Assembly (NCBI GenBank): GCA_021821085.1 | Contig: JAKACV010000011.1 | Span: forward strand, 1 to 61,223 | Origin: Bacillota bacterium | Lineage (GTDB): Bacteria > Bacillota > Bacilli > Alicyclobacillales > SLC66 | Reading direction: 5' to 3' | Length of the DNA: 61,223 nucleotides | Shown: one piece after another, positions 6,889-13,832 of the stretch | How the letters are laid out: every line of letters begins with the position of its first letter | Position numbering within the stretch: position 1 is the stretch's first letter | The notes under the pieces: generated by a model | Told to the model about the DNA's origin: nothing | The model's input: only the letters and a program-made list of their open reading frames with translations | Databases searched by the model: none | Translations under genes and position numbers: made by a program

Positions 6889-8557
6889 TTATTTGAGTCC
6901 ACATACGGTCGATCAATTTTATGCGTTATTGCTGGGGACTGGTGGTATTCTGACCCTGCTTATTCTATTTGGCGCCTATCTCTTTCGTCGATTCGATCAT
7001 GCACCTGAGTCTAAGGTACCTATGCCTGAACAAATAATCTCTCATGGTCGAACGATCTTGTGGTATGGGTTAGCAGTCTTGTGGCTCATTGATGGGCTAT
7101 TGCAGGCTCAACCATCGATGTCTAGCAGTATGTTTGTAGACATGATTTTAGCGCCAGTATTACATGGACAACCCTCCTTTTATTTACGGTTGATGGGTCA
7201 AGGAATCCAGTTATGGACTGATCATCAGTTAGTGTCGGCCGTACTTGCAGTCATCATCCAAGTTGTTATTGCTTTTCTGTTATTTGTAGGTAAGGATCGT
7301 CGCAAAGGACGCGTGGGTCTATGGGTTTCGATTGTTTGGGGAGTACTTATTTGGGTGTTCGGAGAAGGGCTTGGGGGACTCCTTACGGGAAGTCCATCAC
7401 TTATTACGGGGAGCCCTGGATCGGTTACCCTCTATATCTTTTCTGCTGTCTTATTACTTCTCCCACTGGAGTGGTGGACGTTCGCTAAGATTGATAGGAT
7501 GGAAAAAGTACTTAGTTTATTTTGGTTGTTGGCCGTTTTTTGGCAAGTTTTCCCGTCAAGTGGATTTTGGACTGTGAGTGGGTTAGCAACATTATTCTCG
7601 AATTCAGTTTCTACGCCACAACCTCGTTTTCTAGCCGTTCCTATTCAGGCGGTTGCAACCATCGTCGAGTTGCATCCTGTGTTTTGGAACGGTCTATTTG
7701 CATTCATTATGCTGACGCTTGCTGTGTTATTTTGGATACAGAAGGCAAAGGCTTGGAAGCTCGGATTGGCGATGGGATGGCTATTTTTTATCTGGTGGAT
7801 GGGACAAGACTTCGGCGTTGTGGGAGGAGTCGGTACAGATCCAAACACTGCACCGATCTTGGCGCTCCTTATTGTATCTTTGTTATGGTCAGATCATTCG
7901 CTCATCGCACAACACATGGTTTCTATGTGGGGTAGGTTGCAATATAGTACATCGCAGTATTTTGGAATGATGACACGCAAGGGATGGATTGTTTACTCGT
8001 TCTTGTCTGTGCTTCTATTGATATTTAGTATCAGTTTTGCGGCGATTCCTTCAACCAGTGATAGTACATTGAAAAATATTCAACTTTACACTACGCAAAG
8101 GAACCATTTCTCAATTCGGGGTCTTACGAAGAAATGGATGTCCATCGTTCCCGCAAAGAAGGTGGTCCACTTAAAATTGATTGCGACCCAAACCGCATTG
8201 GGAGACATTGATTTTGATGGGTTTGCAAATGGCTATATGACGGTCGTCGTACCTGTAGACTGGACGGTTGATGTTGCGTTTACCAATCAGCAATCTCTCG
8301 TCTATAACAGCGTCATGGTCGTTCCATTTCATGAAATTCAGGCCGGGTCGTTTACTCCCGTGTTTCGAGGGGCTTTTACGAAAAATCCGACAGTAGGAAT
8401 AAAAGCAGGAATTAAACAAAGTTTCCATTTTATTGCTGATCGTGTAGGGAAATACGGGATCGTTTCGGCTGTCGCTGATGGTCAGGCAGATTCCGGGATG
8501 TGGTTGCGCTTCGATGTCTCGAAGTCGGCAAAAAGCCCCTATATCGTTGCCAAATAG
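6869..8557 (+). CDS. Polytopic membrane protein with C-terminal sulfocyanin-like domain lacking copper ligands
   Basis: 562 aa. About ten hydrophobic helices precede an outward-facing C-terminal domain of roughly 145 residues. That domain resembles sulfocyanin, a blue copper protein: 'LIATQTALGDIDFDGFANGY', 'PVDWTVDVAFTNQQSLVYNS', 'VGKYGIVSAVADGQADSGMW' and the ending 'VSKSAKSPYIV'. Three of the four type-1 copper ligands appear replaced: His by Tyr (near 479), Cys by Ser (near 533) and His by Gln (near 539). Only Met near 544 remains, so electron transfer through copper is unlikely. The membrane part holds two related modules, 'WVFGEGLGGLLTGSPSLITG' and 'WWMGQDFGVVGGVGTDPNTA'. ATG 6869 is chosen for the GGGGG site 7 nt upstream. 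It is cargo of the gerE element; its function is unknown. Confidence 0.7.
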   Translation: MPYYLLNYLSPHTVDQFYALLLGTGGILTLLILFGAYLFRRFDHAPESKVPMPEQIISHGRTILWYGLAVLWLIDGLLQAQPSMSSSMFVDMILAPVLHGQPSFYLRLMGQGIQLWTDHQLVSAVLAVIIQVVIAFLLFVGKDRRKGRVGLWVSIVWGVLIWVFGEGLGGLLTGSPSLITGSPGSVTLYIFSAVLLLLPLEWWTFAKIDRMEKVLSLFWLLAVFWQVFPSSGFWTVSGLATLFSNSVSTPQPRFLAVPIQAVATIVELHPVFWNGLFAFIMLTLAVLFWIQKAKAWKLGLAMGWLFFIWWMGQDFGVVGGVGTDPNTAPILALLIVSLLWSDHSLIAQHMVSMWGRLQYSTSQYFGMMTRKGWIVYSFLSVLLLIFSISFAAIPSTSDSTLKNIQLYTTQRNHFSIRGLTKKWMSIVPAKKVVHLKLIATQTALGDIDFDGFANGYMTVVVPVDWTVDVAFTNQQSLVYNSVMVVPFHEIQAGSFTPVFRGAFTKNPTVGIKAGIKQSFHFIADRVGKYGIVSAVADGQADSGMWLRFDVSKSAKSPYIVAK

Positions 8558-8581
8558 GGGGTTAACTTTGTGATTTCTCTG

Positions 8582-8612
8582 CGCCGACCTCATGCTCATG
8601 GTCGGCGTTTTC
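8582..8612 (+). terminator. Intrinsic terminator after the membrane cargo gene
   Basis: CGCCGACC (8582-8589) pairs with GGTCGGCG (8600-8607) over a 10-nt loop and is followed by TTTTCT. A weaker hairpin with GCCCCTAT overlaps the end of the gene itself. Confidence 0.85.
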
Positions 8613-8744
8613 TAACATCCTCCTCATCGTGCTTACTGTACTTGCAAGACGAATCCTTCGAATTGTTTAAGAATAACGTGATAATATTCGCATTCAGTAC
8701 TAATGACTTAGCAAAGCATTCGCGCATCACGACGCTGCAGGGGA

Positions 8745-8915
8745 TTACGCGACATAGGCGACAAATGCAAGTGTGCTACCAAGCATTGTGTCAATGATGC
8801 GATCAATTGCTGTAGTGAGTGGTGCGCTGTGTTCGAAGAAAGATAAGAATACAACGACCATGTTTTTCTCATATACTGGATTGTTCAAATCAGTAGTTAG
8901 ATTGTAAAATGGGTA
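8745..8915 (-). pseudogene. C-terminal relic of a FUSC-type (aromatic acid exporter) membrane protein
   Basis: A 56-codon minus-strand open stretch, closed by a stop upstream (8916-8918) and TAA at 8745-8747. It reads YPFYNLTTDLNNPVYEKNMV, then VVFLSFFEHSAPLTTAIDRI, then IDTMLGSTLAFVAYVA. The 'P(L)TTAxDRIIDTxxGSxLAF' pattern is the conserved end of the membrane domain of FUSC/YccS-like transporters. There is no start codon with a ribosome site and the family is several hundred residues long, so this is a fragment. It lies between the cargo gene and the recombinase. The rest of 8613-8956 shows nothing else recognisable. Confidence 0.5.
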
Positions 8916-8956
8916 TCATTCACATATATTTTGAATAGCGATAGATGACAAAGCGT

Positions 8957-10564
8957 TTACGAACCCGGTTGATTGGGAGTTTTCCACGTGTATAGGACGG
9001 AAATTCTGCCATCCGAATAAAATACGATATGATCTACGATCATTTGGATTGCAAGTCGTTGAACAATGTTTTCATAGAGTGCCATGTGTTGAAAGAAATT
9101 GAGAATAGAAGGCACTTTTTGAAGTTTCTCTTGGAGCGCAAGACAGCTTGCAATCCCCTCTTCAAGGTGGGTAATTTCACTCTGCAGTTGCTTTTCTTGT
9201 TCGATTAATTCTTGTTGATCTTTGCTGATTACTTCTTTAGAAAAAAGCCCTTGCCGATATGCGCGAAGGTTCTCAATTTGCTCATTTCGATTGCGGTCCA
9301 ACGCTTGATATAATTTTGCGAGTGTCGGATTATCGAGAGGATCTTTGTGATCTCGGTATTCTGAGTATTTGGATACAAGAGTTTCGTGATGGGCAGGTGC
9401 ATCATGTGAATGTAACCACGAATCCATAAGGAGTTGTAAGTGCTGAACAAGTGCAAACAAGAAGGCGTCATACTTTGTGATGAAATGATTATTGCATGCG
9501 AATTTCCCGATTCGGCGCGTTTTTGCACAGACGATATATCTATAAGTGTGAACATTTGAACCGCTAGAGCGTTTGGAGCCTGTGACAATCATTTTGCCTC
9601 CGCATTCATTACAGTACATCATACCTGCAAGAAGATTAGTATTCTGCCTTATGCTATGATTAGTCGCTTTTTTTCGCAGCAGATCATGCACTTGATCGAA
9701 TACTTTTTGTTCAATTAAGGGATCATGTGCACGCTTGACGATAACCCAATCAGTTTTAGGCCGTACGATTGGACGGGAGATCACCATATCTCGGCGGCGA
9801 GAGTCTGCCACGTGACGCGCGGTTGTCCACTTATGCGCAACGATTTTGCCAAGATATACTTCGTTGTGCAATATGGCTGTAATGGTAGACGGTTGCCAGA
9901 GGACAGACTTGCCCAAACGGTGTTTGGAGGAAGTTTGAATACCGCGTTCGTTCAAGTTGTGAGCGATGGTTCGGGCACTCATTCCAGAGAGATACGAGGT
10001 GAAGACTTCCCGAACAATTCTGGCCTCAACTGGATCCGGATAGAGTCGTTTATCTGCCGTTTTTTTGTACCCGTAAGGGGGGATGTTTCCTATATGTCTG
10101 CCTTTCTTCGCAGATTGGCGAAGTCCGCGCTTGATCGCAACTGACATTTCTTTGGATTTATGAGCGGCCAGCATTGCATGTACGGTGAATATCATTTCGT
10201 TATTTCTGCCTTCAATTGCACTATCATAGCCTTCTTCTATTGAAATAATTCGAATTCCATAGATCGCTTCTAGTTTTTTTTTCATATTAAATGCATCCGC
10301 CATATCGCGACTAAATCGGCTAATCGCTGTGAATAAAACGGCTTCAAAATGCCCCTGACGCGCATCCCCTAACATTCTGTTGACTTCTGGTCTATTTTCC
10401 ATCTCCATTCCACTAAGTCCTGTGTCGCTGTATATGAGATCACTTGACGTGCTAAGCCCAATTGATAAGGCATATTCTTGGCACGCGATAAACTGGTGTT
10501 CTGGACTGTCCTTTTGCGCTGCATAATCTGTGCTCACACGCACATAAATGGCTGCTCGATTCAT
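8957..10564 (-). CDS. Large serine recombinase (SpoIVCA-like)
   Basis: Site-specific DNA recombinase expected to excise, and originally to insert, the gerE element. The N-terminal resolvase domain has the catalytic serine in 'AAIYVRVSTD' (Ser11) and 'FTAISRFSRDMADAFNMKKK' with the conserved arginines. The recombinase domain follows ('IPPYGYKK', 'LSGMSARTIAHNLNERGI'), then a zinc ribbon ('MYCNECGGKMIVTG', 'VCAKTRRIGKFACNN') and a C-terminal coiled coil near residues 410-470. Length is 535 aa, like the skin recombinase at about 500 aa. The start ATG at 10564 has GAGGTGAG upstream. A 58-aa gene lies 17 bp upstream in the same direction, so the two probably form an operon. Confidence 0.93.
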   Translation of the reverse strand: MNRAAIYVRVSTDYAAQKDSPEHQFIACQEYALSIGLSTSSDLIYSDTGLSGMEMENRPEVNRMLGDARQGHFEAVLFTAISRFSRDMADAFNMKKKLEAIYGIRIISIEEGYDSAIEGRNNEMIFTVHAMLAAHKSKEMSVAIKRGLRQSAKKGRHIGNIPPYGYKKTADKRLYPDPVEARIVREVFTSYLSGMSARTIAHNLNERGIQTSSKHRLGKSVLWQPSTITAILHNEVYLGKIVAHKWTTARHVADSRRRDMVISRPIVRPKTDWVIVKRAHDPLIEQKVFDQVHDLLRKKATNHSIRQNTNLLAGMMYCNECGGKMIVTGSKRSSGSNVHTYRYIVCAKTRRIGKFACNNHFITKYDAFLFALVQHLQLLMDSWLHSHDAPAHHETLVSKYSEYRDHKDPLDNPTLAKLYQALDRNRNEQIENLRAYRQGLFSKEVISKDQQELIEQEKQLQSEITHLEEGIASCLALQEKLQKVPSILNFFQHMALYENIVQRLAIQMIVDHIVFYSDGRISVLYTWKTPNQPGS

Positions 10565-10581
10565 TCTCTCACCTCGAAACG

Positions 10582-10758
10582 TTATATTGAATTGTGCAAT
10601 TTACGCTGTATAGATTCCGTACTTAGGAGATGTACGCGAGAAAAGACATCCTCCATTACCGCACCGCTTGTTGGACAATAAAAGGAAATCATTTGACCGG
10701 TTTCCATCACTTTTTCATCTTGTTTCACGAAGTGTATTGGAAAGTCTTCTTGTTTCAT
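10582..10758 (-). CDS. Small protein upstream of the recombinase (candidate directionality factor)
   Basis: 58 aa, beginning MKQEDFPIHFVKQDEKVMET, with 'FYCPTSGAVMEDVFSRVHLL' in the middle. I do not recognise the family. ATG 10758 is preferred because GGGAGG (minus strand, 10770-10765) lies 6 nt upstream; a longer reading from 10782 has no such site. It is 17 bp upstream of the recombinase. Large serine recombinases need a small partner protein to excise, and in SPbeta that partner is also a very short protein, so this is a reasonable candidate. That role rests only on size and position. Confidence 0.7.
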   Translation of the reverse strand: MKQEDFPIHFVKQDEKVMETGQMISFYCPTSGAVMEDVFSRVHLLSTESIQRKLHNSI

Positions 10759-10791
10759 GTGATTCCTCCCTCGTAATGACACCTTTTAGGG

Positions 10792-10799
10792 AGTGTATG
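10792..10799 (-). promoter_or_regulatory. Possible sigma-E-type -10 for the recombinase operon
   Basis: The minus strand reads CATACACT, an exact match to the sigma-E -10 consensus CATACANT, 34 nt upstream of the 58-aa gene and inside the element. No convincing -35 (ATA motif) lies 14-15 bp further upstream, so this is half a promoter. Mother-cell expression would fit an excision role. Confidence 0.35.
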
Positions 10800-10841
10800 A
10801 TGCAATGGCTTGGGCACTTACCTTGTAACGGCACAATTGAT

Positions 10842-10859
10842 CATATTTCTAATGTCATG
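10842..10859 (+). other. Right junction (attR-like) of the gerE intervening element
   Basis: CATATTTCTAATGTCATG (10842-10859) shares the TCTAATG core (10848-10854) with the left junction, plus the flanking CATAT and ATG. Downstream of it the gerE reading frame resumes. Confidence 0.85.
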
Positions 10860-10931
10860 AAGAAGCTTAACGTGAAAGGCCGTTCACAAGCCGTTGTGGA
10901 GTTGGTCAGAATGGGCGAATTGCAAATCTAG
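10848..10931 (+). pseudogene. gerE: gerE, 3' segment (in-frame C-terminal part)
   Basis: 27 codons plus stop read SNVMKKLNVKGRSQAVVELV followed by RMGELQI. This corresponds closely to the GerE C-terminus, which forms the last helices and the dimer interface. No start codon with a ribosome site precedes it in this configuration, so it is silent until joined to the 5' segment at 6566. Joining at the TCTAATG core gives 48 + 27 = 75 residues. Although labelled a broken gene, it shows no decay: no stop, no frameshift, and conserved residues are kept, which argues for selection on the rebuilt gene. Confidence 0.92.
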
Positions 10932-10939
10932 ATCACTCT

Positions 10940-10972
10940 CCCCTGTCGTCATCTGCGATAGGGGCATTTTTT
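10940..10972 (+). terminator. Intrinsic terminator of gerE
   Basis: CCCCTGTCG (10940-10948) pairs with CGATAGGGG (10956-10964) with one G-U pair, followed by CATTTTTTG. It lies 9 bp after the gerE stop. Confidence 0.88.
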
Positions 10973-11008
10973 GTGATACGATACAAGTGGGTGGGGAGGA
11001 GGAACATT

Positions 11009-11713
11009 GTGCGAATTCTGGTGATTGATGATGAACGAAAATTAGTGCGGGCCATCAAACAGTTATTTGTTGAGAACCATTATGTAGTGGATGTAGCTTA
11101 TGACGGAACGTCAGGTTTAGATTTGGCGCGTAACGGTGTATATGATGTCCTCGTTGTCGATGTTATGTTGCCTGGTATGACCGGCTATGATTTGGTTGAA
11201 ACTTTGCGAAAGGAGCGGTTCTCAGTGCCGATTCTCATGCTCACGGCAAGAGACGGAGTGGATGACCGCGTCTATGGACTAGATCGCGGAGCCGATGATT
11301 ATTTAGTCAAGCCATTTGCATCAAATGAACTATTAGCACGCGTTCGTGCACTTACACGTCGCAAAGGGGAGGTGATGGGTGCAGATGGGGTTCAAGTAGG
11401 CGATTTACATCTCGATCTGGTAACAAGACATGTGACAGTAGGACACACAGCGGTCCCTTTAACAGCCAAAGAATTTCAATTACTTGAATTGTTTATACGC
11501 CATCCGGATCAAGTCCTACCAAAGGAATTACTGCTCGATCGAGTGTGGGGATATGAGGCGTCGGTTGACACCAATGCCGTTGAGATCTACGTTCATTTCC
11601 TGCGTAAAAAATTACAAATCGCAAAAGAGAGTGCAGTGGACAAAGAGAACCCTCCGCATATTCCGACAATTGAGACAGTGCGTGGTGTGGGCTACGTATT
11701 AAAGGGGATTTGA
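11009..11713 (+). CDS. OmpR/PhoB-family response regulator
   Basis: 234-aa DNA-binding response regulator. The receiver domain has acidic residues in 'LVIDDERK', the phospho-acceptor Asp in 'DVLVVDVMLPGMTGYDLV' and the conserved Lys in 'DDYLVKPF'. A linker leads to a winged-helix domain ('LTAKEFQLLELFIRHPDQVL', 'VEIYVHFLRKKL', 'IETVRGVGYVLKG'). GTG 11009 is chosen for GGGAGGAGG just upstream; the frame opens at 10973 without a good site. It is 2 bp from the sensor kinase gene, whose start lies just after its stop. The regulated genes are not evident; the qox cluster lies downstream. Confidence 0.93.
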   Translation: MRILVIDDERKLVRAIKQLFVENHYVVDVAYDGTSGLDLARNGVYDVLVVDVMLPGMTGYDLVETLRKERFSVPILMLTARDGVDDRVYGLDRGADDYLVKPFASNELLARVRALTRRKGEVMGADGVQVGDLHLDLVTRHVTVGHTAVPLTAKEFQLLELFIRHPDQVLPKELLLDRVWGYEASVDTNAVEIYVHFLRKKLQIAKESAVDKENPPHIPTIETVRGVGYVLKGI

Positions 11714-11715
11714 TC

Positions 11716-13059
11716 ATGTTTGCTCGCGTGCGAATCACGTTGACTGTTGTCCTTGTTGTGATTTTTGTAGTGTTATATGCGTCTACCGGAACGAGTATTT
11801 ACGCTTTGATGCGCAGCGAAACAATGCGCGAAATCGACGTCGGAATTCTTGCGCGTGCGGGACCTTTCGAAACAAAAGTGGTACATAAGTTACTTCGTGG
11901 TGACGAGAATGGACTGCGGTCGATCTTTCGTCAATTTGTACAGCAACAACCACCTACTACCTTTTTTGCTGCTGTGCGCAACACGAGTGGCACTCTTCTT
12001 ACGACAAGCGATACGAATATCGCTCAAATGATATACAAACCAGTCATAAGTTCACAAGTATATCGCACACGATGGCAAACCTTCAATTTGAAAAAAAATC
12101 AATTGCATTTACGCGTAGCCGATATCCCGCTTTACAATCCAAATACATTTCAGCTCATAGGTGAATTACAGTTCGGTCAACGGATGAATCCTGAGATTAC
12201 TTCGCTGGCGCGCTTGCAGCATGTTCTGATCGAGGTTGGGGTATTAGGACTGATCGGGGCCATCCTTGCTGGATTTTACGTATCCGGGTTAGCCCTACGC
12301 CCTATTCGACGGTCTTGGCAACGACAGCAACAATTTGTGGCGGACGCATCTCATGAGCTACGGACACCACTTGCCGTGATTCAGTCCAATTTAGATATTG
12401 TATTAGGGCATGGTGCGGAGACGGTCGAACATAATTTTGAGTGGCTAAATACAGTTAAAGCAGAATCAAGACGATTATCGCGGCTTATTGCGGATTTGTT
12501 AACCCTTGCGAAGGCCGATTCTAATGAACGATTGGTCGAAATGAAAGTGATTGATTGGGCAGAGGTTAATCATAGTGCGTTTGAGGCTTTGCTTCTCTTT
12601 GGTCAAGCAAAGGGATTACAAATGAGCTTTACTGTTAAGAAAGATGTACAGGATGCATCAAGTGAAGGAGAGATGAATGCGCTCGAAGAGCATTCATCGC
12701 AATTTCTAATCTTAGGTGATGCAGATCGATTATATCAACTTGCATTTATTTTGCTAGATAATGCAATAAAGTACACGTCCACAGGAGAAATTCATGTTCG
12801 GATGAGAGTTATACGAAATCACCACATCGTATTTGAAGTGAAGGATACAGGGGAAGGGATTGCCGAAGAAGATAAGCAACATATCTTTGACCGATTTTAT
12901 CGTGGAGATCGGGCACGCGCGACAGATGGTAGTGGATTGGGGTTATCTATTGCAAAATGGATTGTAGAATCACATCATGGACGCATTGATGTGGAGAGTA
13001 AAGTAGGAGCAGGAACGCGTTTTCGCGTTACAGTAGCTGCTGTAAAAAATGCAAGATAG
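11716..13059 (+). CDS. Membrane sensor histidine kinase
   Basis: 447-aa partner of the preceding response regulator. One N-terminal transmembrane helix (about residues 8-28), an external sensor region of about 140 residues with no recognised domain, and a second helix near 170-195 ('VGVLGLIGAILAGFYVSGLA'). The HisKA box has the phosphorylated His in 'DASHELRTPLAVIQSN'. The ATPase domain shows the N box 'ILLDNAIKY', G1 'VKDTGEGI', F box 'FDRFYRGD' and G2 'GSGLGLSIAKW'. ATG 11716 has AAAGGGG upstream and lies 2 bp after the regulator stop. The signal sensed cannot be told. Confidence 0.93.
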   Translation: MFARVRITLTVVLVVIFVVLYASTGTSIYALMRSETMREIDVGILARAGPFETKVVHKLLRGDENGLRSIFRQFVQQQPPTTFFAAVRNTSGTLLTTSDTNIAQMIYKPVISSQVYRTRWQTFNLKKNQLHLRVADIPLYNPNTFQLIGELQFGQRMNPEITSLARLQHVLIEVGVLGLIGAILAGFYVSGLALRPIRRSWQRQQQFVADASHELRTPLAVIQSNLDIVLGHGAETVEHNFEWLNTVKAESRRLSRLIADLLTLAKADSNERLVEMKVIDWAEVNHSAFEALLLFGQAKGLQMSFTVKKDVQDASSEGEMNALEEHSSQFLILGDADRLYQLAFILLDNAIKYTSTGEIHVRMRVIRNHHIVFEVKDTGEGIAEEDKQHIFDRFYRGDRARATDGSGLGLSIAKWIVESHHGRIDVESKVGAGTRFRVTVAAVKNAR

Positions 13060-13095
13060 GTCTACGTTGAGCCTTTTTCGATGTGGTCACTGGAG

Positions 13096-13158
13096 CCTCG
13101 CGAGCGGGCACGGCATGCGCTTCACTTGCGTGCACGGATGCCGTGCCCGCTCGCGAGG
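13096..13158. repeat. Perfect 21-bp inverted repeat (long hairpin)
   Basis: The arm 13096-13116 (starting CCTCGCGAGCGGGCACGG) and the arm 13138-13158 (ending CCGCTCGCGAGG) are perfect reverse complements around a 21-nt loop. There is no T run after it, so it is not a normal terminator. It is GC-rich against AT-rich surroundings, and 37 bp after the kinase stop. Confidence 0.75.
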
Positions 13159-13305
13159 CCGCGCAAATTGTAACTCGCACGATCGATCGGCGTAAAAATT
13201 CGTCTGTCTACGTGCATCGGCACGCGTTGCCCACTGGCCAAAGGACACTGCGATTGTCCTGCGCAGAGAATCCATCTCATTCCACGAAAATAAGCTGAGT
13301 TGTGG

Positions 13306-13393
13306 TATAATCGCCATACAGGTGAACCCCTTTGGTATGGGTTGAGTAGGTACTTCCATTCTACCAAATTGGGGCGCACCTGTATTATTTTTT
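13306..13393 (+). ncRNA. Possible small RNA or isolated promoter-hairpin-terminator unit
   Basis: TATAAT (13306-13311) lies 5 bp before a long hairpin. ATACAGGTG (13316-13324) pairs with CACCTGTAT (13377-13385), and the stem continues through CCCC/GGGG to TTTGGTA/TACCAAA. It is followed by TATTTTTTG. The structure could be a terminator, an attenuator or a roughly 75-nt RNA. No good -35 is seen and I do not recognise the RNA. Confidence 0.4.
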
Positions 13394-13537
13394 GTGAAAT
13401 TATGCTGGGGTGGATTTGATGGTAGGACACTACTTTACGATTGCTCTACCCTGATCCATCGGTCTTTTTGAGCAGTCGAGTGGGGGAAAGTTATTTTTAA
13501 GGCTCTCTTCAGTCCGCGCCAACACTAGCTTCCGTGA

Positions 13538-13705
13538 ACATCGAAAAAGGATCACGTTAAGAATGAGCTATTCGTTGTAGGATCGCGAGATATCGCTTTA
13601 ACAATGGGTGACGTGCGATGGGAGCCTAATCATTACGCGTATGCAGATGAGGATGGCGTTGTTATTTCAGAGAGGTGGTATTTCGCACAAAAAGATGAAC
13701 TTTAG
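13538..13705 (+). pseudogene. Short open stretch resembling the C-terminus of an unknown protein
   Basis: An open frame of 55 codons ends at TAG 13703-13705. It reads [20 protein letters not shown], then [20 protein letters not shown], then FAQKDEL. The composition is protein-like, but the only ATG (13604) lacks a ribosome site and the frame is closed upstream by a stop. It is probably a gene remnant. The rest of 13394-13790 shows nothing recognisable. Confidence 0.3.
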
Positions 13706-13832
13706 ATGCATGAGTCTCGTTTTGGCCAATGATTTGTCATGTGATTTAGGCAAAACTATGTTAAATGTAATATGATAGTGGGCGAGTCACGTGAATGAAT
13801 CTATCAGTGTATGGAGTGAGGGGGGGATGTTT

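Larger units (their letters stand above)
6710..10847. mobile_element. gerE-intervening element (skin-like), 4138 bp
   Basis: DNA between the two TCTAATG cores that split gerE. Contents left to right are a small ORF, a membrane protein with a sulfocyanin-like domain and its terminator, a minus-strand relic of a FUSC-type transporter, a minus-strand large serine recombinase, and a 58-aa gene upstream of the recombinase. Deleting 6710-10847 gives a 75-aa GerE with no extra or missing residue. Such elements are known in other sporulation genes (skin in sigK, SPbeta in spsM) and leave in the mother cell by serine recombinase action. Excision here is inferred from sequence alone. Confidence 0.88.

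Noticed and set aside
8570-8797. 75-codon plus-strand frame after the cargo gene
   Set aside because: It begins inside a terminator and opposes the FUSC-like relic; it looks like chance.
9725-10144. 139-codon plus-strand frame
   Set aside because: It is antisense to the serine recombinase, whose motifs are unmistakable.
10668-10931. 87-codon frame ending with the gerE C-terminus, read as an independent gene
   Set aside because: Only the last 27 codons look like protein; the upstream part is antisense to the 58-aa gene and has no good start.
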